Positions 33,544 to 42,620 of a stretch of 64,000 bases of DNA are shown piece after piece; position 1 is the first letter of the stretch; every line of letters starts with the position of its first letter. Source of the DNA: Pseudomonadales bacterium. Its GTDB lineage: Bacteria > Pseudomonadota > Gammaproteobacteria > Pseudomonadales > Azotimanducaceae. The position numbers were made by a program, and so were the translations under genes. The notes under the pieces are model-generated. The model was not told the origin of the DNA. It was given only the letters and a program-made list of their open reading frames with translations, and ran no database searches. The DNA lies in contig JADHNU010000008.1 of NCBI GenBank assembly GCA_016779325.1, positions 1 to 64,000 on the forward strand, written 5' to 3'.

Positions 33544-34911
33544 ATGGTGGCGGAGGGCTTAGGTCGCAAAACAATTTGGAGCTATGGGGCCCTGGGCTTC
33601 CCCCTCGCCCTCCTGGGCTATCCCCTCGGCATCTGGTTACCTCGGGCCTATTCCAGCGACGTCGGCGTGGAACTCGCCGTCGTCGGTCTGATCATTACGG
33701 CCGCGGCCATTTTCGATGCCATTACCGACCCCCTCATGGGCTTCGCCAGTGATCGAATTCGCACCCGCTTTGGCCGTCGGCGCGTCTGGGTGGGCGTGGG
33801 CATTCCCCTCCTTACCCTGGCCATCTGGAGCGTCCTGAACCCCACCGAGGGGGCCACGGCCGCCTACCTTGCGTTCTGGTACATTGGCCTGCGCGTGGGC
33901 TCCACCATGGTTTTGGTGCCCTACGGCGCCTGGGGCGCGGAACTCGCGAAGGATTATCACGGACGCACCCAGCTCAACTCGGCGCGCCAGCGCTTTGTGC
34001 TGCTGGGCCTCATCGCCGCCGCCTTCGTCCCCGCCCTGGTGGAACAACAGCTCGGCGACGATGCCACCGCCGTGGCCGTCCTCGCCGGCTACGGCCTCCT
34101 GATCCTGATCGCCCTGCCCGGCATCGGGCTCTGGACCCTCACCCAGGTACCCGAGCCCCCCCTCACGGAAACGGCCGGCCGCACCCCCTTTCTGCGCTCG
34201 CTCAAGCTGATGTGGTCAAACGGGCTCTTTCGCGTGGTCGTGGTCATCGAGCTGGTCATCACCGGCGGGGAAAGCTTCCGAAACGCGCTGTCGCTCTTTT
34301 TCATGCAAGACGTCATCGGCATCCCCCGGGCCGGGCAGCTCTACGTGATCTACTTCCTCACGGGCCTACTGGCCATCCCCGGCTGGGATTTCCTCGCCCG
34401 GCGCTACGGCAAGCACCGCTCCCTGGCCAGCGCCATGGTCCTCGTGAGTTTTATCAGCCTAGCCATCTTCGCCCTGCCGCCGGGGTCCGCCACGGCGTTC
34501 CAGTGGCTGTTTGCGGCCAAGGGGCTTTGCTTTGGCGCCTTCGCTTATTTGCCCATCGCCATGATGGCCGACGTGATTGATATTGATACGGCCCGCTCCC
34601 GCGACCCCCGCACGGGCAGCTACTTCGCGGTCCATGGTTTCATGACCAAATGCGCCGCCTCCTTCGCGGGGCTATCCCTGCCGCTGCTGGCCATGACCGG
34701 CTACGATGCCAGCCCCGGCGCCGTTAACGGACCGGAGGCGCTGGGCTGGCTGGCGATCCTCTACGCCGTCGTGCCCACCGTCCTCTTTTTACTCGCCCTT
34801 TACCTTTGCTGGACCTGGCCCCTCACCGCGGAGCGCCATCAGCGCTTCCGCGAGCGCATCGCCCGCCGCGATACGCGGGCTGCCCAGCGCAGCGCAGGAG
34901 TTACCCCATGA
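33544..34911 (+). CDS. GPH-family MFS sodium:sugar-type symporter
   Basis: 455 residues, 12 membrane helices. Y-G-A-L-G-F-P-L-A and D-A-I-T-D-P-L-M-G-F-A-S-D-R-x-R-T-R-x-G-R-R are the hallmark of the glycoside-pentoside-hexuronide family (MelB relatives); the Asp pair binds the coupling cation. Marine members near acyl-CoA genes often carry non-sugar substrates. Coupled by ATGA to an enoyl-CoA hydratase gene, which suggests import of a carboxylic acid or terpenoid; that is inference. Confidence 0.8.
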   Translation: MVAEGLGRKTIWSYGALGFPLALLGYPLGIWLPRAYSSDVGVELAVVGLIITAAAIFDAITDPLMGFASDRIRTRFGRRRVWVGVGIPLLTLAIWSVLNPTEGATAAYLAFWYIGLRVGSTMVLVPYGAWGAELAKDYHGRTQLNSARQRFVLLGLIAAAFVPALVEQQLGDDATAVAVLAGYGLLILIALPGIGLWTLTQVPEPPLTETAGRTPFLRSLKLMWSNGLFRVVVVIELVITGGESFRNALSLFFMQDVIGIPRAGQLYVIYFLTGLLAIPGWDFLARRYGKHRSLASAMVLVSFISLAIFALPPGSATAFQWLFAAKGLCFGAFAYLPIAMMADVIDIDTARSRDPRTGSYFAVHGFMTKCAASFAGLSLPLLAMTGYDASPGAVNGPEALGWLAILYAVVPTVLFLLALYLCWTWPLTAERHQRFRERIARRDTRAAQRSAGVTP

Positions 34912-35690
34912 CCGAACCGGTTGTCTTAGTGGAGAAGGACGGCCCCGTGGCCCTCGTCACCATGAACCGCCCCCAGGCCCTCAATGCCTTAAACAAGGCA
35001 CTGCGGGCGGCGCTCGTGACCACCTTTCAAACCCTGGCCGCGGACCCGGAAACGGAAGTGGTGATCTTCACCGGCGCCGGCCGAGCCTTTACGGCCGGTC
35101 TTGATCTCAAGGAGCTCGGCGGAGAAACGGCTGCCAGCACCGAGGCGGACGGAGAGAAAATTGATATTGGCGCCGTGCTCCATGCCTTTCCCAAACCCAT
35201 CATCGGCGCCATTAATGGCTTCGCGATCACCGGCGGCTTTGAGCTGGCCCTCCTTTGCGACCTGCTACTCTGCGCCGAAGAAGCCGCCTTTGCCGATACC
35301 CACGCCCGCGTTGGTGTCGTCCCCGGCTGGGGTCTGTCCCAGCGCCTACCCCGCCTCATCGGCCTACCCCGGGCCAAGGAACTTTCCCTCACCGGGAACT
35401 TCCTAAGTGCTCAGCAGGCGTATGCCTGGGGCATGGTGAATCGGGTGGTGCCGAAGGACGAATTGCTTTCCGCGGCCAAGGCCCTTGCGAAGGACATCTT
35501 GACCACGGAGCCGACCACGCGCCAGGCCGTCCTCACCCTCATGGACGCGGGCTGGGAGGACACCCTCGAAGGGGGCTTAGCGCGAGAGAAGGCCTGGAGC
35601 CAGCGCCATATGGCTGAGCAGGTGAAAGCCGACGCGGTGGCCGAGCGGCGTCGGGGCATCATGGATCGGGGCCGAGAACAAACGGGCTAG
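34908..35690 (+). CDS. Enoyl-CoA hydratase/isomerase family protein
   Basis: 260 residues, crotonase fold. It has N-R-P-Q-A-L-N-A-L-N, the oxyanion-hole segments G-A-G-R-A-F-T-A-G-L-D-L and I-N-G-F-A-I-T-G-G-F-E-L-A-L-L-C-D, and one acidic residue at the second catalytic position. The family hydrates or isomerises enoyl-CoA. The ATG overlaps the transporter stop. C-terminal stop shares CTAG with convergent fur. Confidence 0.85.
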   Translation: MTEPVVLVEKDGPVALVTMNRPQALNALNKALRAALVTTFQTLAADPETEVVIFTGAGRAFTAGLDLKELGGETAASTEADGEKIDIGAVLHAFPKPIIGAINGFAITGGFELALLCDLLLCAEEAAFADTHARVGVVPGWGLSQRLPRLIGLPRAKELSLTGNFLSAQQAYAWGMVNRVVPKDELLSAAKALAKDILTTEPTTRQAVLTLMDAGWEDTLEGGLAREKAWSQRHMAEQVKADAVAERRRGIMDRGREQTG

Positions 35691-36091
35691 CTTTTCGCCT
35701 TACGGACGTACAGCACCATGGTGTGCTCAACGAGCTCAAACCCATGCTCGCGAGCGATTTCCCGCTGCAGCCGCTCGATCCGCTCGTCGAAGAACTCCAT
35801 TACCCGCCCGGAATCGACGTCCACCATGTGATCGTGGTGATCGTCGCTCGCGAGCTCGTAGACGGCGCGACCGTCATCGAAGTTATGCCGCTCGACCAGC
35901 CCCGCGCCCTCGAACTGCGTGAGGACGCGGTACACCGTGGCAAGGCCAATGCTTTCATCGGATTCCATTAAGCGGCGATAAACGTCTTCCGCCGAGAGGT
36001 GATGAGGCTCGGCGCTCTCGAGAATCTCTAAAATCTTGAGGCGCGGCACCGTCACCTTGAGTCCAGCGCGGCGTAGGTCGGCGTTATCCAC
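35687..36091 (-). CDS. fur: Ferric uptake regulator Fur, cysteine-free
   Basis: 134 residues. The N-terminal winged helix has R-R-A-G-L-K-V-T-V-P-R and the recognition helix I-G-L-A-T-V-Y-R-V-L; the metal-binding H-H-D-H-M segment and C-terminal dimerisation domain follow. The GTG start with GAGGAGA gives a Fur-like N-terminus; the longer open frame is spurious. There is no cysteine anywhere: positions of the C-x-x-C that binds structural Zn in E. coli Fur are Asp and Ser. It represses iron uptake genes when Fe(II) is bound; other Fur-family roles (Zur, PerR) are less likely from the sequence. Confidence 0.85.
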   Translation of the reverse strand: MDNADLRRAGLKVTVPRLKILEILESAEPHHLSAEDVYRRLMESDESIGLATVYRVLTQFEGAGLVERHNFDDGRAVYELASDDHHDHMVDVDSGRVMEFFDERIERLQREIAREHGFELVEHTMVLYVRKAKS

Positions 36092-36237
36092 GAGCTCTCC
36101 TCTTCCTCGAAGCACGCCCCCGGGCGGGGGCACAAGGCGACCTATTAGGCCCGACTGGGGCCCTCTTGGCAAAAGGCGAGTTGCCGCCCCGGGCCCGCCG
36201 TGGTCCCATGAGCCAAAGCTCACTTTGAGGAGTTCCC

Positions 36238-37179
36238 ATGACCATCAGCGCGGGCCTTGGCCTAGCCAATTTTCCCTTTTCCAACGGCCGAGCCTTTTGG
36301 CGTTGGGTCGAGCTGTGCGAAAGCGGCGGCATTGATTCGATCTGGCAGTCAGACCGGCTGGTGAGCCCGATCCCGAATCTTGAGGTGATGTCCGTGATGG
36401 CCGCCCTGGCCGGGGGCACGAAGCGGCTGAAGTTCGGTATGAACGTCGCTTCCCTTGGCCACCGGGACCCCTTCATCACGGCCAAGGCCTGCGCAACGAT
36501 CGATGTGCTCTCGGAGGGGCGCCTTCTCCCGGCCTTTGGCGTCGGCACGGCCCGCAGCGCCGACTACAGCGCCCGGGGCGTGCCTACCCAGGGGCGGGGG
36601 AAGCGCAGCGCCGAGGCCCTAGAAATTCTCTCGACCCTTTGGGCGAAGGGGTCAATCACCTTCGAGGGCACCTACTACCGCTATGAGGACGCGACGCTCG
36701 CCCCGGGCCCGGTGCAAAGCCCCATGCCGCTTTGGGTCGGCGGCAGTGCCCCGGCCGCCATCGAACGGACTGCACGCTGGGGCACGGGCTGGCAGGCGGG
36801 GCTGGAAACGCCGGAGGAGATCGCGCCCGTGATCCAGGCGATCAAAGCGCGGGCCGACGCCCTCGGTCGCCCCATTGATGAAGACCATTTCGGCGCCGGC
36901 TTCGCCTTTCGCTTTGGCCGCGCGGACGACCCCGTCGCCAAGGCCCAGCGGGAGGCTTTGCAGGCGCGCCTTGGTGCCCAGGCCGAAGCCATGATGGCCG
37001 TGGGCGATGGGGAAACAATTCTGGAGCGGCTTCTGGCCTATCACGCCGCCGGGGCCCACAAGTTCATCCTCCGGCCCATGGCCAGCGATGACGAGGACAT
37101 GATGAGGCAAACGGCCCGCCTCATCGCGGAGGTCCTTCCCCAGGTGGAAGCCCTCAATCGCGCGGCGAGGGCCGCATGA
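36238..37179 (+). CDS. LLM-class (luciferase-like) oxidoreductase
   Basis: 313 residues, TIM-barrel luciferase-like monooxygenase family. G-I-D-S-I-W-Q-S-D near residue 31, a strand ending M-N-V-A-S-L-G-H-R-D-P, G-R-L-L-P-A-F-G-V-G-T-A and P-L-W-V-G-G-S-A-P are conserved positions. Members use F420 or FMN; given the F420 operon in this window, F420 is plausible. GAGGAG precedes the ATG by six bases. It overlaps the GpgP-like phosphatase gene by ATGA, so it is cotranscribed with the glucosylglycerate genes. Confidence 0.82.
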   Translation: MTISAGLGLANFPFSNGRAFWRWVELCESGGIDSIWQSDRLVSPIPNLEVMSVMAALAGGTKRLKFGMNVASLGHRDPFITAKACATIDVLSEGRLLPAFGVGTARSADYSARGVPTQGRGKRSAEALEILSTLWAKGSITFEGTYYRYEDATLAPGPVQSPMPLWVGGSAPAAIERTARWGTGWQAGLETPEEIAPVIQAIKARADALGRPIDEDHFGAGFAFRFGRADDPVAKAQREALQARLGAQAEAMMAVGDGETILERLLAYHAAGAHKFILRPMASDDEDMMRQTARLIAEVLPQVEALNRAARAA

Positions 37180-37976
37180 CCGAAACCCTTGCCTCGGCGG
37201 TGCCGCCGTTGATCGTGTTCTCCGATCTCGACGGCACGCTTCTCGATGAACAGTACGACTTTAGCCCCGCGAAGCCTGCCCTGCGCCTGCTGGAGGACCG
37301 GGGCATTCCCCTGGTGCTGGCAACATCGAAAACCCGCGCCGAGTTGGCCACCTTACGGGCCGCCCTCGGCGGGGCGCCTTCCCTTATCTTTGAAAATGGC
37401 GCGGGCCTGGCCCTGCCCCGGAACGGGGAGCCCGCGGTGCAAATTTTTGGCCCCGGCTACGCCGGAATCCTTGAGCGCCTCGCCGCCCTGGGCTCGGTCG
37501 CGGCGCCCTTTGAAGGCTTTGCCGCCCTCGGGGCGGAGCGCGTTGCCGCGCTCACGGGCCTAGACGGCCCGGCAACCGCACAGGCCATGGCACGGGAAGC
37601 GTCGGAGCCCGGCCTCTTCCATGGCGATGCCACGGCGCTCGAGGCGTTCCGCGCCGCGCTCGCCCCGGAGGGCTTGCGCGCCGTGCACGGCGGGCGCTTC
37701 CTACACGTGATGCCCCAACGCGATAAGGTCGACGGCATGCGGACCCTCGCAGAACGCCTTGCCCCGGGCCGGCCCACCGTCGCCCTCGGCGATGGGGAAA
37801 ACGACCGCGCCATGCTTGAAGCCGCGGACTTCGCCGTCGTCCTCCCTCGCCCCGATGGAACCCATCTTGCATTAGAAAGAACGGAGCGCCTGACCCTCGC
37901 GCCCGCCCCAGGCCCCAAGGGCTGGGCCCAGGCCGTGCCGGCGGTCGTCCAAGCCTGCTTTAGCCTGCCCAACTAG
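37176..37976 (+). CDS. gpgP: HAD phosphatase, mannosyl/glucosyl-3-phosphoglycerate phosphatase type
   Basis: 266 residues of HAD type IIB. Motif I F-S-D-L-D-G-T-L near residue 15 holds the nucleophile; motif III Lys is in P-Q-R-D-K, and motif IV is A-L-G-D-G-E-N-D. The I-F-E-N-G-A segment is typical of mannosyl-3-phosphoglycerate phosphatases. It lies 11 bases before the GpgS-like gene, so it should dephosphorylate glucosyl-3-phosphoglycerate to glucosylglycerate, a compatible solute. The actinobacterial GpgP is an unrelated fold, so the symbol denotes role only. Confidence 0.8.
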   Translation: MTETLASAVPPLIVFSDLDGTLLDEQYDFSPAKPALRLLEDRGIPLVLATSKTRAELATLRAALGGAPSLIFENGAGLALPRNGEPAVQIFGPGYAGILERLAALGSVAAPFEGFAALGAERVAALTGLDGPATAQAMAREASEPGLFHGDATALEAFRAALAPEGLRAVHGGRFLHVMPQRDKVDGMRTLAERLAPGRPTVALGDGENDRAMLEAADFAVVLPRPDGTHLALERTERLTLAPAPGPKGWAQAVPAVVQACFSLPN

Positions 37977-37987
37977 AAGAGCGATTT

Positions 37988-39217
37988 ATGTCCGACTTTT
38001 TCCAAAATGGTGCCATCGCCACCCTCCACGGCCTCGGCACGCGAGATCTTGCCAACCTCGAGCAGGAACTGCTGCAGTTTTCCAAGCAACGGCCCATGGG
38101 CCTGGTGCTGCCGTCGCTCTACTCGGAACTAGAAGGCCCGGCGCTGGCCCATATCGTCGAGGTGCTCAGCCAGGTGCCCTATTTGAGCCAGATCGTCATC
38201 GGCCTCGATCGCGCCGACAAGGACCAATACGCCCACGCCCTGTCCTACTTTAAGCGCCTGCCCCAGCACCATCGGGTGCTCTGGAATGACGGTCCCCGAC
38301 TTCGGGCAATTGATGAGCAACTGGAAACGCTGGGGCTCGCTCCCCGGGAGCTCGGCAAGGGGCGGAATGTCTGGTACTGCTTTGGTTACATCCAGGCCAC
38401 GGGGCTTGTGGATGCGGTCGCCCTGCACGACTGCGACATCCTGACCTACGATCGCGCGCTGCTGGCGCGCCTGCTCTATCCCGTGGTGCACCCCCGCTTT
38501 CAGTACGACTTCTGCAAGGGCTACTACCCTCGGGTTGCCGCTGGAAAGCTGGGCGGGCGCGTGTGCCGCCTGCTGGTGACGCCCCTACTTCGAGCCCTGC
38601 GCGAGATGCACGGGGAGCGGCCCTTTCTGACCTACCTTGACAGCTTTCGCTATCCCCTGGCCGGGGAGTTCTCCCTCCGCACGGAAGTGCTGGCAAACCT
38701 GCGCATTCCCAGCGACTGGGGCCTGGAAATTGGCGTCCTTTCCGAAGTGCAACGGAACTATGGGAATCGGCGCATCTGCCAAGTGGACGTGGCGGACAAC
38801 TATGACCACAAGCACCAAGAGCTCTCGGAAGCGGACGCGAGCAAAGGCCTATCGCGCATGTCCGTCGATATCGTGAAGGCCGTGCTCCGCAAGCTCGCCA
38901 CCCAGGGGGTCGTGTTCAGTGCCGAAAGCATCCGCACGCTAAAGGCCACCTACTATCGCCAGGCCCTAGACTTCCTTGAAGCCTACTACCACGACGCCAT
39001 CATGAATGGCCTCACCCTCGACCGGGACGGTGAGGAGCGGGCCGTGGAACTCTTCGCAGCGAATATCCTAAACGCCGGCGAGCGCTTCCTCGAGCGGCCC
39101 CAGGAAACGCCCTTTATACCCAGCTGGAATCGTATCCAGAGTGCCGATCCGGACATCTTTGAGAAGCTCCGCAGCGCCGTCCAGCGCGATGCCAAGGACG
39201 CCGGGCACGGCGCCTAA
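37988..39217 (+). CDS. gpgS: Glucosyl-3-phosphoglycerate synthase (GT81 type)
   Basis: 409 residues. Recognisable GpgS segments are V-L-P-S-L-Y-S-E-L near residue 40, the nucleotide-metal motif H-D-C-D-I near residue 150 in place of D-x-D, and Y-P-L-A-G-E-F with W-G-L-E-I-G further on. The enzyme joins glucose from an NDP-glucose to the 2-hydroxyl of 3-phosphoglycerate. Linked upstream to the phosphatase and facing a GH13_18 phosphorylase gene, it forms a synthesis-and-recycling unit for glucosylglycerate. Confidence 0.82.
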   Translation: MSDFFQNGAIATLHGLGTRDLANLEQELLQFSKQRPMGLVLPSLYSELEGPALAHIVEVLSQVPYLSQIVIGLDRADKDQYAHALSYFKRLPQHHRVLWNDGPRLRAIDEQLETLGLAPRELGKGRNVWYCFGYIQATGLVDAVALHDCDILTYDRALLARLLYPVVHPRFQYDFCKGYYPRVAAGKLGGRVCRLLVTPLLRALREMHGERPFLTYLDSFRYPLAGEFSLRTEVLANLRIPSDWGLEIGVLSEVQRNYGNRRICQVDVADNYDHKHQELSEADASKGLSRMSVDIVKAVLRKLATQGVVFSAESIRTLKATYYRQALDFLEAYYHDAIMNGLTLDRDGEERAVELFAANILNAGERFLERPQETPFIPSWNRIQSADPDIFEKLRSAVQRDAKDAGHGA

Positions 39218-40992
39218 GGCGCCGGGCAAAGAAGCCAATGATAGGCATAGGGTGCCAGGGGCGCGCCCAGATCGACCTGCCCCCCCAGACGGTCCCCGAG
39301 GGTCGTGCCGAGGCCCTCCGGTAGGCCCCGCAGGCTCTGCCCCCGCGCCGTGGGATTCACCAGCACCAGCACCCGCTGAGCCCCAGCGCCCCGGAAAAAC
39401 GCGATCACGGGCCCCGGGAGGTCGAGCGGGACTTGGGGCGCCTCCGGATGGAAGGCTCGGGTCCGGCGCCGCACCCTCAGCAACGCTTCAAGGCGACGGA
39501 AGGCCTCCGCCGCCGGCGCCGTCAGAAGATGCGCGTCCAGGGCCTCGCGGGTCCAGCTACGTCGATTGATGGATCGGGTCCGCCCCGTGCGCTCCACGCC
39601 GGCCAGATCATTGGGCGTGGCCAGCAGGCTGTGGATGTACACGGCCGGAATGCCCCGCAGGGCCAACATGAGGGCGTGCGCGGCTGCCAAGCGCTGAGGC
39701 CCAAGTCCGTCTTGCGCCCCCGTCCCGGCGCCCTCCGTAGCGGCGGCGCCGAGGGCGTCCACGAGGGCGATGTTCAGCTCGTAGGGCGCTTCCCCCCCCC
39801 CTTCCAGAGCGCGCATGCTGACGAAGCCCCCCTGGCGGTGGGTATGGGCCACGAGCCTTGCCAGCTGCTCCGCGGTCAGCCAGCCCTCGACCGGCCGCAC
39901 GCCGATGCCATCATGGGAGGCGAGGAAGTTTAGGAAGGCGCAGCCCTCCGGGGGCGGAGCGAGCGCCGCAAGCCAACGCTTAAGGGGGCCTGCATCGCCC
40001 GTCGCGAAGGCGTACAAGGTGAGGGGCGCCAAGGCAAATTGGTAAACGACGTGCGCCTCATCCCCCTCGCCAAAATAAGCGATGTTCTCTTCATGGGGGA
40101 CGTTGGTTTCGGATACCAGCAGCACCGGGTCTTCGGCAGGATCGAAGGCAAGCTCGCTGATCAAACGCAGGGCTTTCACCAGGCGGTGGGTTTCCGGCAA
40201 ATGAATGCAAGCCGTGCCCAGCCGCTTGTAAAGGTAGGCCACCGCATCAAGGCGAACCAGGCGAGCGCCCTGCGCCAGGTAGAACAGGAGCCCGCGGGCC
40301 AACTCCCCGAACACGGTGGGGTTCGCCAAGTTCAGATCAATTTGATCCTCGCTGAAGGTGGCCCACACGTGACGCACCCCCCGGTAGGTGTGGACGGGCA
40401 CCAGCAGCGGCGAGGTCCGGGGACGCACCACCGCGCGCGTATCCGTCGCCGGATCCAGGTCGATGAAGTAGTGCTGCCCCGGATCCCGGCCCGCGACAAA
40501 ATCGATAAACCAGAGGGACTCCCGGCTGACGTGGTTCAGCACCAAGTCCACCATGAGCTGGGCTCGGCGAGCGAGAACGTGGAGATCGTCCCAGGTCCCC
40601 AGCTCTGGGTCGACGGCCCGGAAATCCACCACGGAAAAGCCATCGTCGGAGGTGGAGGGAAAGAAGGGCAAAACGTGGACCGCGCTCACCAGGGGGGCCA
40701 GGCGCGCTTGCCAGAAGTTTGCCAGCGCCGCTAGGGGTTTCCGCCCCGCCTCGGTCACGCTATGGCCATAGGTAATCAGGAGGACATCCTGCGCCGACCA
40801 CCGCCCTGGTCCAATTCCTGCTTGAACCGGTCGGGCCTGCTGCTGGGTGGCGGCGATACTTTGAAGCAGGGATCGCACGAGATCGCTCGCCGCAGCTTCG
40901 CCGTAAACCGCCGCGAGATGGCCGCGCAGACGCCGTACCCGCTGCCCGAAGCGCTGGGCTTCCCCACGCGTAGGGCCGGTCACCCTAGTCAA
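39214..40992 (-). CDS. GH13_18 phosphorylase, probable glucosylglycerate phosphorylase
   Basis: 592 residues of the sucrose-phosphorylase-like subfamily. The domain starts near residue 70 (L-L-I-T-Y-G-H-S-V); H-V-L-P-F-F-P is region I-like. The nucleophile Asp is in V-R-L-D-A-V-A-Y near 250, the acid/base Glu in L-V-S-E-T-N near 291, and the third Asp in A-S-H-D-G-I-G near 360. The N-terminal ~70-residue extension is common to glucosylglycerate phosphorylases. Beside gpgS and gpgP, phosphorolysis of glucosylglycerate to glucose 1-phosphate and glycerate is the best reading; sucrose is the alternative. The start is uncertain, TTG here, with only 32 bases to the divergent symporter. Confidence 0.78.
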   Translation of the reverse strand: MTRVTGPTRGEAQRFGQRVRRLRGHLAAVYGEAAASDLVRSLLQSIAATQQQARPVQAGIGPGRWSAQDVLLITYGHSVTEAGRKPLAALANFWQARLAPLVSAVHVLPFFPSTSDDGFSVVDFRAVDPELGTWDDLHVLARRAQLMVDLVLNHVSRESLWFIDFVAGRDPGQHYFIDLDPATDTRAVVRPRTSPLLVPVHTYRGVRHVWATFSEDQIDLNLANPTVFGELARGLLFYLAQGARLVRLDAVAYLYKRLGTACIHLPETHRLVKALRLISELAFDPAEDPVLLVSETNVPHEENIAYFGEGDEAHVVYQFALAPLTLYAFATGDAGPLKRWLAALAPPPEGCAFLNFLASHDGIGVRPVEGWLTAEQLARLVAHTHRQGGFVSMRALEGGGEAPYELNIALVDALGAAATEGAGTGAQDGLGPQRLAAAHALMLALRGIPAVYIHSLLATPNDLAGVERTGRTRSINRRSWTREALDAHLLTAPAAEAFRRLEALLRVRRRTRAFHPEAPQVPLDLPGPVIAFFRGAGAQRVLVLVNPTARGQSLRGLPEGLGTTLGDRLGGQVDLGAPLAPYAYHWLLCPAP

Positions 40993-41024
40993 GGGGCACG
41001 CATCCCAAGATAAGGAGCTTCTTC

Positions 41025-42620
41025 ATGATGACCTCTCTCGATTGGGCCGTTGTCGCCCTCTATCTGGCGGGCCTCCTTGCCCTTGCCGTCCGCCTCGCCC
41101 CGGAGCAAACCACCCGGGAAGCCTATTATCTTGCGGGACGCCGAAGCAGCCCCCTGGCGCTCGCGCTGTCGACCATGGCCACCCAATGCTCCAGCGCCAG
41201 TCTCCTTGGCGCCCCCGCCTTCGTGGCCTTCAGCCTGGGCGGCGGCCTACTTTGGCTGCAGTACGAGCTGGCCGTGCCCCTGGCCATGGCCTTCTTGCTG
41301 TTGACCCTTTACCCCGTGCTCCGACGGCATGGGGCGATTTCCGTGTATAGCTTCCTCGAAGCGCGCCTCGGGGTGCGGACCCGGGTCCTGGCGTCGCTGC
41401 TCTTTCAGTTCTTCCGGGCTGCCGGGGCGGCGGTCACCGTCTACGGCATGGCCCTAGTGCTCATGGTTTGCCTGAACCTGCCCTTCGGCGCAGCCGTGGC
41501 CCTCCTTGCCGCCATCACCTTGATCTACGACCTGCTAGGCGGCATGCGCGCCGTCGTGCTCAGCGACGTGGTTCAGTTGATCGTGCTGGCGTCTACCCTC
41601 GTGATCGCCCTGGCCTTCGCCCTAGACCTCCTCGGCGGCCCCACAAATCTGCTCGCACGCGTTCCAGCGGCGCGTCTGCACAGTTTGGACCTGCAACATA
41701 CGGGCCTAGGAGACGGCGTCGACTACGCATTCTGGCCCATGCTCCTTGGGGGCTTTTTTCTTTATGTAAGCTATTACGGCTGCGACCAGAGCCAAAGTCA
41801 GCGACTCCTCGCAAGCGAGTCCGTGGCCGCCGGACAGCGGATCTTGTTTTACAACGGTCTGCTTCGCTTTCCCTTGGTGCTGCTCTACTGCCTCTTCGGC
41901 CTGTGCTTGGCCGCCTATGCCGATTTCGACCCCACCTTTCTCCATCGCCTCCCGAAGACGGAAGCGGGGGCCCCCAACATCAATTTGGCGGTCCTCCAGT
42001 TCGTGTTCGACCAGTTTCCCCCGGGGCTGGTGGGGCTGGTCGTGGTGGCTTTGCTGGCCGCAGCCATGTCGTCCCTCGATTCCGTACTCAATGCCCTTTC
42101 TGCCGCCAGCAGCGAAGACCTTCTGGAGCGATGGCCCCGCAGCGCAGGGGCCCGGCGCCGCCTCAGCCCCATCCAGACGGCAAAGCTGCTCACCCTAGGC
42201 TGGGGCGTGATTATCGCCGTGCTCGCCTTTTACGTCGGGGAAATCGCCGATTCCGTGCTAGTCGCCATCAACAAAATTGGCTCCCTCCTCAACGGCCCGC
42301 TCCTGGCCCTATTTCTCGTCGCCGCCTTCGCCCCTCGCGTGGGGGAAGGGGCCGCCCTGGCCGGCCTACTCGGCGGCATTGCCTTAAATGGGCTCCTCTG
42401 GCTCAGCGCCCCTGGGGTGTCCTGGCTGTGGTGGAATGTGTTTGGATGCCTCGCCACCCTGGCCCTCGCCCTTCTCCTCGCCCGCACCCTGCCCCGGCCC
42501 GCAGCAGCAGGAGAGAAAGGGGACTCGCCGCCCCCCGCAGGGGGGCGCCCCTTGGCGCTCATCCTTACGGGCTACAGCGTAGGGATTGGCCTACTTTGCG
42601 CCCTGGTGAGCCGTCTTTAA
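41025..42620 (+). CDS. Sodium:solute symporter (SSS family)
   Basis: 531 residues, about 13-14 membrane helices. Y-Y-L-A-G-R-R near residue 36, a sodium-site S-T-M-A-T-Q-C-S-S-A-S-L-L-G-A-P, and the D-L-L-G-G-M-R-A-V-V-L-S-D-V-V-Q block are those of the SSS (solute carrier 5) family. An AAGGAG ribosome site precedes the ATG. Divergent from the GH13_18 phosphorylase gene by 32 bases, it may import glucosylglycerate or a sugar for it. Substrate is inferred from context only. Confidence 0.82.
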   Translation: MMTSLDWAVVALYLAGLLALAVRLAPEQTTREAYYLAGRRSSPLALALSTMATQCSSASLLGAPAFVAFSLGGGLLWLQYELAVPLAMAFLLLTLYPVLRRHGAISVYSFLEARLGVRTRVLASLLFQFFRAAGAAVTVYGMALVLMVCLNLPFGAAVALLAAITLIYDLLGGMRAVVLSDVVQLIVLASTLVIALAFALDLLGGPTNLLARVPAARLHSLDLQHTGLGDGVDYAFWPMLLGGFFLYVSYYGCDQSQSQRLLASESVAAGQRILFYNGLLRFPLVLLYCLFGLCLAAYADFDPTFLHRLPKTEAGAPNINLAVLQFVFDQFPPGLVGLVVVALLAAAMSSLDSVLNALSAASSEDLLERWPRSAGARRRLSPIQTAKLLTLGWGVIIAVLAFYVGEIADSVLVAINKIGSLLNGPLLALFLVAAFAPRVGEGAALAGLLGGIALNGLLWLSAPGVSWLWWNVFGCLATLALALLLARTLPRPAAAGEKGDSPPPAGGRPLALILTGYSVGIGLLCALVSRL

